DNA of 35,989 bases, from positions 504-36,492 of the forward strand of contig DDBV01000015.1 in assembly GCA_002335145.1 (NCBI GenBank). The letters run 5' to 3'. The stretch comes from Patescibacteria group bacterium UBA2023. Its GTDB lineage: Bacteria; Patescibacteriota; Gracilibacteria; BD1-5; UBA2023. Of the stretch, positions 10,801-19,800 are shown one piece after another. The notes under the pieces are model-generated. The model was not told where the DNA came from and did no database searches. It was given only the letters and a program-made list of their open reading frames with translations. The position numbers and the translations under genes are program-made. Every line of letters starts with the position of its first letter. Position 1 is the stretch's first letter.

Positions 10801-11101
10801 TCCCCACCTCAAACGAAACCATGACGGAAACTCCCCCGTTCTGACTCGATGACATCATGGTATCCACATCCGGCAGCTCCGATATCACGTTCTCAAGCGT
10901 AGTGGCTACTCCACGGTATGCGTCTTCGGATGAGTATCCCGGCACGGAGACCGAGATGGAGAACGCCGGGGCTACAATGGACGGATTGTATTGCTTCGGC
11001 AAAAGCGCGTACGCCCCCACTCAGAAGATCGAGAGTGTCATGATAATGACGAGGGCGATCTTCGGGTTGAAGAGGAAGAAGCGGCTGAGGTGTTCAAGCA
11101 T
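7850..11101 (-). CDS. RND efflux pump, AcrB/HAE1-like permease
   Basis: A 1,083-residue inner-membrane transporter ending at TAA, of normal AcrB size once four TGAs (11021, 10721, 10097, 9557) are read as Gly. An N-terminal membrane helix (residues about 12-30) is followed by porter-domain sequence such as PGYSSEDAYRGVATTLEN and GGLRGDMHIILDPTRLEAAG. The proton-relay pair is present in TM4 as LVDDSIVMVEN (Asp411, Asp412; AcrB Asp407/408). The second half repeats the fold, with GGIVVGNAILLIDAIDRS and LPVMLTSLAAILGS near TM10-11. It would export a hydrophobic compound or envelope component using the proton gradient; the substrate cannot be told. It is the first gene of the operon, just downstream of the operator. 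The ATG at 11101 is preceded by CATCCC and no Shine-Dalgarno sequence. Confidence 0.93.
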
Positions 11102-11112
11102 GGGATGGTTTT

Positions 11113-11132
11113 TACCTACCGTTTGGTAGGTA
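11113..11132. promoter_or_regulatory. Likely TetR operator (perfect 20-bp palindrome)
   Basis: TACCTACC-GTTT-GGTAGGTA is a perfect 8-4-8 inverted repeat. It touches the -10 box at 11132-11137 and covers the expected transcription start of the RND-TetR-adaptor operon, where a bound repressor would block initiation. Size and symmetry are typical for TetR-family sites. Its recognition by the protein at 7308-7838 is inference. Confidence 0.8.
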
Positions 11133-11159
11133 TTATATACGGGGAATTCATGAAATCAA
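11132..11159 (-). promoter_or_regulatory. Promoter of the efflux operon
   Basis: On the minus strand a consensus TATAAT (11132-11137) is preceded at 16 bases by TTGATT (11154-11159). The start codon of the RND gene lies 31 bases beyond the -10, and the palindromic operator lies between them. Confidence 0.75.
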
Positions 11160-11180
11160 GCATAAGAATGACAGAACCAT

Positions 11181-11206
11181 AAAAAAGGCTCTGAAGAGCC
11201 TTTTTT
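11181..11206 (-). terminator. Rho-independent terminator of the 127-residue gene
   Basis: AAAAAAGGCTC-TGAA-GAGCCTTTTTT is a perfect 11-bp hairpin. On the minus strand it ends in six Ts. It lies 14 bases after the stop codon of the gene at 11221-11604 and before the efflux promoter. Confidence 0.9.
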
Positions 11207-11220
11207 ATTCAGATCCGATA

Positions 11221-11604
11221 CTACGCGTGTCCTTCGGTCTGCTGGAGAATCATCGGGGATACTGCTGGAAGGCCGAGTGCACGACGGAATCACTCGACCG
11301 TCCGATTCTTGGTATCGGTGGATCTGAGCGCGGTCTCGGCTGCATCGACAACATTGGCAAGCTCCAGCAGCTTTTTGGAATCTACCGGAGCCTCCGGATC
11401 AGAATTGATTCCGAGCGTGTTTCGCTTTTCAGCGACCACTTTATTGAGCTGCACACATACATCCCTATGGTCCCCTCCAATCCGATCGGCAGCATAAAAA
11501 ACGGCTTCCTGGATACGCTGAAGCGCAGTCGAAGCGACCGGATCAATGGCATGAATATGGGGGTGTGTATCATGGAACTGTGCGCGTGAAGCATGCATCG
11601 TCAT
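11221..11604 (-). CDS. Hypothetical protein, 127 residues
   Basis: Starts at ATG 11604 (a second ATG lies at 11598) and ends at TAG 11221, with one TGA at 11290 read as Gly. The product is hydrophilic and mainly helical: residues about 17-60 (PVASTALQRIQEAVFYAADRI, then DVCVQLNKVVAEK) and 70-90 (DSKKLLELANVVDAAE). No signal peptide, membrane segment or catalytic motif is visible. The N-terminus is histidine-rich (QFHDTHPHIHA). It is a single-gene unit with its own promoter (11646-11673) and a strong terminator, so it is probably expressed independently. I do not recognise a family. Confidence 0.7.
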
Positions 11605-11645
11605 ATGAATGGAGGGAAGAGTATAAATCTCATTTGCACAGTTAC

Positions 11646-11673
11646 TTAATATTCATATTTATAAATAAGTCAA
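11646..11673 (-). promoter_or_regulatory. Promoter of the 127-residue gene
   Basis: On the minus strand TTGACT (11668-11673) and TATTAA (11646-11651) are separated by 16 bases, about 42 bases before the ATG at 11604. The -35 sequence and the 16-base spacing are the same as those before tRNA-Gly and secE. Confidence 0.55.
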
Positions 11674-11722
11674 TAGTATTTCTTACTATTTCTCCGTATA
11701 CAACCATACTATCTAGTCCACG

Positions 11723-11744
11723 AAAAATCCTCCCGAAGGAGGAT
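11723..11744 (-). terminator. Terminator downstream of tRNA-Ile
   Basis: ATCCTCC-CGAA-GGAGGAT forms a 7-bp stem with a 4-base loop (11727-11744). On the minus strand it is followed by TTTTT. It lies 15 bases after the tRNA-Ile 3' end. Confidence 0.75.
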
Positions 11745-11758
11745 GGTCGTCTATGGGA

Positions 11759-11835
<77 letters not shown>

Positions 11836-11845
11836 GTATTTTCTT

Positions 11846-11884
11846 GAAAAAAGGCATACTTCGATTCCGCGCCGTATGCCTTTT
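11846..11884 (-). terminator. Hairpin with T-tract between tRNA-Gly and tRNA-Ile
   Basis: AAAAGGCATAC (11849-11859) pairs with GTATGCCTTTT (11874-11884) around a 14-base loop. On the minus strand six Ts follow the GC part of the stem, which is the form of an intrinsic terminator or attenuator. tRNA-Ile begins only 11 bases further on and has no visible promoter of its own. Confidence 0.6.
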
Positions 11885-11898
11885 CGAAGGATTCTTTC

Positions 11899-11975
11899 TG
11901 GAGCGGGTGATGGGTCTCGAACCCACAACCCTCTGCTTGGAAGGCAGATGCTCTAGCCAATTGAGCTACACCCGC
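11899..11975 (-). tRNA. tRNA-Gly (anticodon TCC), CCA encoded
   Basis: Complete cloverleaf on the minus strand. The acceptor stem is GCGGGTG/CACCCGC, the D-arm is GCTC...GAGC, the anticodon stem is TCTGC/GCAGA with loop CTTCCAA (anticodon TCC), and the T-arm is GTGGG-TTCGAGA-CCCAT. The discriminator is T, as expected for bacterial tRNA-Gly, and CCA is encoded. It reads GGA/GGG. It is not the UGA-reading tRNA-Gly(TCA), which must lie elsewhere in the genome. Confidence 0.97.
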
Positions 11976-11993
11976 GTAGAAGAAAGTACGGGC

Positions 11994-12021
11994 ATTGTAT
12001 GAAACTCTTCCCGGAAGTCAA
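11994..12021 (-). promoter_or_regulatory. Promoter of the tRNA-Gly/tRNA-Ile unit
   Basis: On the minus strand TTGACT (12016-12021) and TACAAT (11994-11999) are separated by 16 bases, with the -10 about 19 bases before the tRNA-Gly 5' end. Confidence 0.8.
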
Positions 12022-12058
12022 AAAAATTTTTTCGGTTTTTCTCCTGTCGTCGTCCGAC

Positions 12059-12086
12059 TTGGAAAACGATCGTATTCGCCTATGAT
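12059..12086 (+). promoter_or_regulatory. Promoter of the hydrolase-helicase unit
   Basis: TTGGAA (12059-12064) and TATGAT (12081-12086) are separated by 16 bases, 27 bases before the hydrolase ATG. It is divergent from the tRNA-Gly promoter, whose -35 lies 37 bases away. Confidence 0.65.
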
Positions 12087-12113
12087 ACGAGAGGTATTCA
12101 TTCCTAGTTTTCG

Positions 12114-12974
12114 ATGACAGAACGTCTCACGGGAGGGCTCTCGCGAACGATCATGGTCTCCTTCGTGCTTCTTATCGCCTTGTACGGATTCTTCTTCCTC
12201 CGATTCGATACGATTCTCGATGATTCGATCTTCCCGGGAGCCGTATATCGACCGTTGCGGATCGATACCGAATCCGACGCGCTCTGAGCGTATTCCGCAA
12301 AAATACCGTACGGTACCTGAAGCGACACACTTCTGTCTGCACTGGTAATCCCGTCCGATCGCACGCCGGCGAAAGCCCTGCTCTACGCCCACTGAAACGG
12401 CGAATGACTCTCGTTCATACAAGACGATATGCGCGTCTTTCGGGATTTCGGATACACCGTCATCGCCTACGACTATCCCGGGTACGGGGAAAGCACCGGA
12501 AAAGCGAACCCGACGAATTTCCGGATCGCCGCCGAGACCATGGCCGACTATGTCCGCGAAACGCTCGGATTCGATCCTGCAAGTACGGTCTATGGCGGAT
12601 ACTCCCTCGGTACCGCGGCGACGCTCATCTCCACAATGCATACGATACCTTCGAGGGTTTTTCTACTCGCACCATTCACGTCCGATCGTGAGATCGCCCG
12701 ATACTATGCAGGATTCGATGTGTACCGTGCATTCGCTCGGGCGTCCGAGATCGAGCCGATCCGAATGGCTCCGATGCTCGACATTCCGGTATTGGTAGCG
12801 CATGGAAAATTCGATAGGACCGTACCGTACGAACAAGGCAGGCGACTCTTCGAGGTTTTCCCGTGAAACGATAAGACGTTCGTAACGCTTTCGGACGGAA
12901 CGACGCATTTTTTCGAGCTCACGGACGAGCCTCTCTATTCGGAGCTTCAAAAATTCCTCTCGGCCGATAATTAA
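12114..12974 (+). CDS. Membrane-anchored alpha/beta hydrolase
   Basis: A 286-residue serine hydrolase of the alpha/beta fold, ending at TAA. An N-terminal membrane helix (about residues 13-32, MVSFVLLIALYGFFFL) anchors it. The oxyanion motif is HGNGEG at residues 93-98, in which Gly94 and Gly98 are both coded by TGA. The lid region contains AYDYPGYGES. The nucleophile is Ser164 in GGYSLG, the acid is Asp234 in HGKFDRTVP, and the base is His265 in GTTHFF. The layout matches the S9-like / YfhR-ABHD17 type of hydrolases with unknown small ester or peptide substrates. Five TGAs in total are read as Gly; under the standard code the gene would appear only as a fragment lacking the oxyanion loop. 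It is 17 bases upstream of the helicase gene, so the two are probably cotranscribed. Confidence 0.88.
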
Positions 12975-12991
12975 AGATATCCTATCATCCC

Positions 12992-15900
12992 ATGAGCGAT
13001 TTCACTGTCTGAGTATTCGATCGAGCTTATGCCGGTCTCAATCCCGAGCAACGCGAGGCGGTCGATACCATCTATGGCCCTGTGATGGTGGTGGCCGGAC
13101 CCGGTACGGGCAAGACCCAGATCATCGCGCTGCGGGCGGCGAACATCATCGCGCGGGCCGGCGTGCGTCCCGAGAATATCCTGCTCACCACCTTTACGGA
13201 GGCAGGAGTCGCGAGCATGCGCAAGCGTCTCGTCTCGGTCCTCGGCGAGGACGGATACCGGGTAGGAGTGCACACGTTTCACGCATTCTGTTCGCGGGTC
13301 ATGGAAGAATACCCCGAGTACTTCACCACAATGCGACTCGACCGTGCAGCCGATGACCTGGAGCGCTACGAGATGATCGAGTCGATCCTCGACTCGTCCG
13401 ATGTGGAACACCTGCGTCCAGTAGGCGATCCGTATCGCTATGTCCGGCAAATCCTCTCCAAGATCGACACGCTCAAGCAGGAAAATGCCACCCCTGCGGG
13501 GCTGCGCGTGGCGACCGATCGGCAGGCGGAGATCTATAAGCAAGAACTCGCAAACATAAAACCAACACTCAAGAAATACACCGAGACTGAGAAACGGCAA
13601 TCCAAGCACCTGGAAAAACTCGCAGAACTCGCGATCGTCTACGAACGCTACCAGGAGCGTCTCCGAGAAGCCGGATGCTACGACTACCAGGACATGATCC
13701 GATTTGTCGCGGACGCGCTCGACGCTTCGGAGGAGCTCGTGGCCTCGCTGCGCGAGCGGTATCAGTATCTCATGGTCGATGAATTCCAGGATACCAATGG
13801 TCTCCAGAACCACGTCATGAATCGTCTCGCCTCCTACGGAGACGAACAGAACCTCATGGTCGTGGGAGATGATGATCAGAGTATCTACCGATTCCAAGGG
13901 GCGAACATCGAGAACATGCTCGAATTCGCGAGTCGCTATCCTGCAGCCAAGACCGTGGTCCTCTCGCGCAATTATCGATCCGCCCAGTCGATTCTCGACC
14001 TCGCCTCGAACCTGATCGCAAACAACAACGAACGGATCGTGAATCGAGGATATGGCATAGAAAAGCCGCTCATATCCGGACGTCCGGAGCTCGCGGCGGA
14101 TATTCGGGCGGTATCGCTCGGATCCGAGACCGAGGAGATGGCATACGTCCTCTCGGGCGTACGCGAGGAGCTCTCCGCTGGAACTCCCGCATCCGAGATC
14201 GCCGTGATTGTGCGGGACAATGCGACACTTTCGCGCTATTCGGAATTCTTCCGTCGCCAGGGAGTACCGGTCGAGAGTCGGACCGATGCGGATGCACTGG
14301 AAAACGGATTCGTCCGACTCCTGCTCGGGCTCGCGAAGCTCATCGATGATCCGTTCTCAGCCTCGACCGAGCTGCTCGATCTACTGCGATCCGGACTCTT
14401 CGGGACGCACGGGGCCGATGCGCTGCGGCTCTCGCACGAGCTCTATTCGCTCAATTACACCCGCCGCCGTCCACTGTCGATGTACGACCTGCTGTCTAAT
14501 GAGGATGTCCTCGGGAACCTGCCCTTGCACGACATTGATTCCATCCGACATGTCCGGAACTTCATCGACTCAACCCAAACGCTCGTGCCGACCCTCCCGG
14601 TAGGCGAGCTGCTACGGGAGATCGTGGCGCGATCCGGACTCGTAGAACACATGCGACACTCTGCCGGTATCGGTGATATCGAGAGCGTTTATACGCTGCT
14701 TTCCGCCGTAGAAAAATGGAATTCCCGCGATCGCTCGGCCACGGTCCGATCGATCATGACAAAGATCGAGGCATACCGACGTTACGGCATGAGACTCGCA
14801 CGCACATCGGTACGGGCTGGCGAGGACCGCATACACATCCTCACAGCCCACACATCTAAGGGGCTCGAATACGAAGCAGTATTTGTGCCGTACCTCGCCG
14901 AGAAAGTCTGGAATGACCGCCGCTCCCCCGCCGACATTGTAAAATTGCCCGATACGATTCTCGGAATCGAGCGAGATACATTCGATTCCTCGGAAAAAGA
15001 GGACGAGAAACTCCGCAAAGAAGAAGAAGATCGCCGTTTATTTTTCGTCGCGGTCACGCGCGCGAAACGCACACTCGTGCTCTCCTACCCGCTCGCTTCC
15101 GATGATACGCGCTCGGCACGCGTGGAGAGTCGCTACTTCGGTGAGGTCTCACTCCAGGCGGAGCGTGCTCCCACGCCCGAAGGGATCGAATGACTGATTC
15201 TCGCCGACTCCGAATACTCAATCACTCGATGAGGATTCGGGCCAGATGAAGAATCATTCGTTCGGAATTTCTTGGAATCATACCGTCTCTCGCACTCCGA
15301 TCTCGAGGCGTTCCTGGAAGATCCGCGGGAATTCTTCCGCCGAGTAATCCTCCGAGCACCATTCGAGAGCAACGTCCATACGAAATTCGGAAGCGCGTAC
15401 CACCGTGCACTCGAACATTTTGCCCGCGAATATAAAAAGAGTGGCCATGTCCCATCGGCGGAATTCCTCTCATCGGCATTCGCCCGATCGCTCTCCCAGG
15501 AGATTCTCTCGAGCGAGGACTACGACCGCTTGCTTGCAAGAGGCACGGAGTGACTCGCGGGATGGCACCGAGAGTACGGCTCGCGCGATCCGGCACCCAT
15601 TGAGATAGAATATAGTCTCTCCCGCAAGGAGATATCGATCAACGGAGTTCCGGTATCGGGGAAAATCGATGCGATTCTCCCCGGATCCGATCCCGATTCG
15701 ATCCTGCTCATAGACTACAAGACCGGCGCGACCAAGAGCGAGAATGCTCTGCGCGGCCTCACGCAGTCCGATGAGCCACGCTATTTCCGACAGGTCATGA
15801 TGTATCGTCTCATGATTGAACGGGATACTCGGTTTGCGGGTAAACGAGTAGAAACCGCCATAGAGTTCGCGGAAGGGCGCGATGGAAAATACGCCCGTAT

Positions 15901-16033
15901 CGCGCTCGATGCGACCGAAGAAGAACTCGCGGCATTCCGCACGCTGCTCTCTGAAAGTTGGGGCAAGATTGCCAGTATCGCCTTCTGGCACGAAACGCTC
16001 GGAGTCGCATCGGTGAGCGAGACAAACGAGTAA
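12992..16033 (+). CDS. UvrD/Rep-like helicase fused to PD-(D/E)XK nuclease
   Basis: A 1,013-residue superfamily 1 DNA helicase ending at TAA. Seen motifs are Q-motif LNPEQREAV, Walker A GPGTGKT (36-42), motif Ia TFTEAG, Walker B VDEFQDTN (Asp263-Glu264), motif III VGDDDQSIYRFQGA, motif IV NYRS, motif V HTSKGLEYE and motif VI FFVAVTRAK. After about residue 735 comes a RecB/Cas4-type nuclease: Asp893 in GKIDAIL, then Asp908 and Lys910 in LLIDYKTG, with RQVMMYRLMI as the QxxxY motif (Gln, then Tyr). Four TGAs are read as Gly; those at about 15191, 15234 and 15551 lie between the helicase and the nuclease active site, so the standard code would remove the nuclease. The architecture suggests end processing in double-strand break repair, a single-chain counterpart of AddAB or the actinobacterial AdnA/AdnB. 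No partner is nearby. Confidence 0.93.
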
Positions 16034-16045
16034 CCTACGAACATC

Positions 16046-16843
16046 CTACTTTCGGCAGAGCGATTCGCAGGGAATCCCGTCTTTATCCCCGTCCATGGTC
16101 TTCGTTCCGCAATTGGCAAGAAAAAATTTTGCCTCATCGCACGATGTCATGGCTTTGCATGTCTTTCGGGTCGGATCGCAAGAAAACGGTCAGGATACCC
16201 GCTCTTGAGTGACAGCTTCCGAAAGAGATTCGGACGACACTCGCGGCGTGATGGCGGGAGCCGTTTCTACGACTCCATGGGAATTCGATTCGGATACCAC
16301 CCTGACCTCCTCGACAATGGTTAGTGGAGGAGGTTCCATCGTGGCATGATTCGATGTATTGGCGTCTCCTCAGTCTCCCTCGATATTTTCCTGCTGTAAA
16401 ACAGCACCTCAGACATCGGCAGGCGGACACGGATTCCATATTCCTCTCCCACTTTTTCGGGCTGAGACCGATTCGCGCATGAGATCCGAGTATTGAGTCG
16501 AACGGTTGGCAGGATCCGGCACGGCGTATCCCGCAGACACGAGCTGAGATTCGAGCGAACCTCCGTCTCCTACAACAATGCCGTCTTCGAACCGGACGGC
16601 AGAACCGGAAAATGATTCGATGACAAACAATTCTCCATCCGGCTGGCGACAGCCCGTATCCGTCTCGAAGTAGAGTGGCTCAACGATGATGCCTGAGAAC
16701 GCTACAAACATGGTACCGGAAGCAGAGTCGATCGTCACGCCCGAGAGCGACACGGAGACAATCCGGTGCTCGTGGGAGATGGTACAAGCTCCGAACAGGA
16801 GGCAGGCAAGCGGGATGAGTATTGCCCGAGCCGCAAGGTGCAT
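16046..16843 (-). CDS. Lipoprotein with nuclease-like fold and Excalibur domain
   Basis: A 265-residue lipoprotein ending at TAG, with three TGAs read as Gly. The signal peptide ends in lipobox LFGAC (Cys20). Residues about 30-140 resemble a staphylococcal-nuclease fold: a strand-rich part (TMFVAFSGIIVEP), then SQLVSAGYAVPDP and ARKSGRGIWNPC, the usual end of that domain. The expected RL-G-DTPE active-site segment is not preserved (VAFSGIIVEP), so catalysis is doubtful. A Pro/Ser/Thr-poor linker with many acidic residues follows. The C-terminus is an Excalibur calcium-binding domain: C-x6-C-x5-C, then FFLANCG and DGDKDGIPCESLC. The start codon lies 1 base after the A2M stop codon, so it is probably translationally coupled to A2M and works in the same envelope compartment. 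Confidence 0.8.
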
Positions 16844-16844
16844 G

Positions 16845-19800
16845 CTATTGAACCGTCAAGGTAGACGCTTCGGAACGACCGAACGATTCCGGTTCGTAGA
16901 ACTGGAATGCGCGTGCCGGCGGCACGAAGAAGGTTCCACGGTGCGTTGCACGAAGCGCGAAACGGATCTCGTATTCTCCCGCGGACAGACTCCGGGCGAA
17001 TCCGAAATACCGATCGAGACGATATTCCTCATAGGAAAACATAGGATTGGAAAGCACCGTTTTCCCACCGGAATCAGTCGCGAGACGCGGGTTCACGAGC
17101 ATGGTCCCTGCGGGAATCTGAGCCTCGAAAGCAACAAAATCTCGTGCCTCGGGCGTGACGATTCGATAGGAAGCATATATGAGGCCGCTCGCCGGAATGC
17201 GCTCCAATGGCGTCAAGTACTCCATCGGATCATTCGGGTATACGAGGGTTGTGGAATCTATCTCACCTCGGACGTAGCGATCCCATTCGGCGGATTTGGC
17301 ATCACGAATCCGATCGTATTCGGTCGCATCGTAGTAGGATCGTTTTACGAGAAATCCATAACTCTTGGCTCCCGCGCCGAGCATAGGCACGCGCCGTTCG
17401 AGTGAGAGGTCGTAGGCGATACCTCCTGATCCCGATCGCTCAAATCGGACGCTCGTATTCTCCGGCAAATCGGCCAGGTCAATCGTCTTTGTTTGAGATC
17501 CGAGCTTATTCGAAGCATCTATTGTTGTCTCATCGATGATTCGATCATTGACGAAGACTTTTGCCGTCATGTTTACGTCTATGAGTTCGCCGGTAGAGGC
17601 GAGGTACCGGGCAAATGTGCGAACCGCGGCGGCGGAGAGCATAGTCGTTCCATACGATCCATCGTCATCGGTTTCGGATGCAGCCCAGCGGAGCATCCGA
17701 GGGAGGATTTCGCGAATATCGACACGGCCATCGAGTATATCTGGCATACTCGCGATCCCGACGAACCGTAGTGTCCGATCAAGCCGAGCGTATCGGGAAT
17801 CATCCGCACGCTCAGCGAGGAAGGCTCCGCGGGTATTGATGACGAGCGAATCGGAGAAGATCGTTTCCACCATGGCCGCGGCGCGATCGCGCATTGCACG
17901 CTTCTCTGAATCCGGGACGCCGGGCGTAGCCATAACAGCTGCAAGCGTCTCGAGAAACGACTCACGTTCCGAAAGCGATCGTGACTCCATGGGGCCGGAT
18001 CGACGCTCGGACTCTGAAAGAACCGCGGAGAATCGTCCAACGCTCTCGTTGGTACCGTTACGTGCATCGTAACGAGCGAGTACTTGGATGGTAGAAAAAT
18101 GATCCTCAAGCGAATATTTTGGAGCATTGTCGCTCGGGTATTCAGACCCCTCTACCGGCATCGCGGCATACTTTGAGAGATCGTTATCAAACTGGAATAT
18201 GAGGTACGAGATCATGCGCGAGACCATGCCTGAATCTACCTCGTATCCGATCCGTTCGATCTCGAAGAGTCCATCGAGAACGTAAGATGTAAGCCAATAG
18301 CTCGGCTGTTCGGACGTTGTTTTCCAGTACTGTATTCCCCCATCGGAATGCTGATACGCACGGATAGACGAGAGGTACTCTCGGAGGGCAGAATCCACGG
18401 TCGTTCGGACGCTCGCCTCGAGCAAGCGATCATACGATTCGATCGTGTGGGTCTTGAGATCGAGCGGGATATCGAGAGCGTCGGCAAGCTGCTTCTCGTA
18501 GACATGAGGCAAAATCGACGAAGTAATTTGCTCGGCGCATCCATAGGGATAACTCGAGAAAAATCCGAAGCTCGAACGAGCGTAGGAGAATACCGAAGGG
18601 GCGTAGTTGATCCGAAGTATTCCGTCTTTTTCATCCGCAGAGAGACGGATCCGCTCGTCCTGACCAGCTCCTCCAGTCACCAAGCCGAATGTTGTTGTCA
18701 CTTCGGGCATGGTGGATACAGCAATGGGGAGAGTGAGGGTCTCGCCATCGCGCATTGAAGCATCGGAGATGTCGACCATTTCCATGGAAACAGCCGCCGA
18801 GAGGGTTGCCGGCATTTCCCGCACGGGACGGACCCGGACTGGCAACTCTACCGGAACGTCTGCTCCAGCAGGAATCCGGACGGATCTCGAGAGCACACTC
18901 CCGGTTGCGAAGATATTGGACGAGAGTGTTACGGTAAATTCGCGGGGTGTATCGGTCCGATTCGAGAGGATGGGACGCAGTACCATGGTATCACCCTCGG
19001 CGAAGAAATTCGGAAGGTTTGATGAGAGCATTACGGGACGTCGAGTGGAAGCCGTAGCGTACCCGACACCAAAGCGATCCGAAGCGTCCGCGACAGTCTC
19101 GATTCTCCAATCCGTGAGATTATCAGGCAGATTTGGCACCGAAACGACAGCTACCCCCTTATCATCAGTCTGATACTCGGCAGTCCAGTACGCGGTATCG
19201 CGGAAGTCTCCACGCAAACGCCGGGTTTCTCCGGCCATGCTGCCACCTCCTTTTTCTCCGTCCGAAGCGTCGGGAATCTCGAGCTTCTCTATGAGGCGGG
19301 CAAGCGATGAGGCGGTAGAGACCCCCAAAAACCGTTTGACGACATAGAAGAACGAATACGGATCGAGCGTAGGATTTCCCACGAGCGCGAGCAGGCTCTC
19401 ATCTACGACCGCGAGACTTCCTACGGCACCCGAAACAGGATTCCCCGCAGCGTCCGAAATCCGCACGGTCACAAACATTGGATCTTGCGGCGCGTAGTAG
19501 CGTTTGTCGGTGGAGATCGCCACCGAGAGCCTCTTATCACCCGTAAGGACATTGAGATTCGCGAGTCCGCGAGCCACCGTTGGGAGTCCTGTGGGGTCTG
19601 CACGCCCGACAAACAATACCTTCACATAGACATTCGGCAGGTACTCGGGCTTGATCGGCACTTCTATCGGGACGAGCGATTCACTCACGGGAACCGTGAA
19701 CGTGGAGAGAATCACATCGTCTTTTTCAACGGTCACAAGAAGCGATCCGGTCGCAATCGGTGCCTTGAATCGAAGGGAAGCCGTCTCACCCGGACGATAT

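Noticed and set aside
9569..10852. A 427-codon open frame antisense to the RND pump, and similar long antisense frames at 5386-6249, 12971-13897 and 20970-21941
   Set aside because: They are complementary to genes with clear domains. Their products are Arg/His/Asp-rich without recognisable motifs, and such frames are expected from the codon bias of the opposite strand.
11150..11182. A 10-codon plus-strand frame directly before the terminator at 11181, resembling a leader peptide
   Set aside because: No convincing plus-strand promoter precedes it, and the terminator is explained by the minus-strand gene at 11221-11604.
11672..11690. Inverted repeat AATAGTA-TTTCT-TACTATT as a terminator
   Set aside because: The stem is weak, AT-only apart from one GC pair, and it lies at the -35 of a promoter. 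A regulatory role is possible but unsupported.
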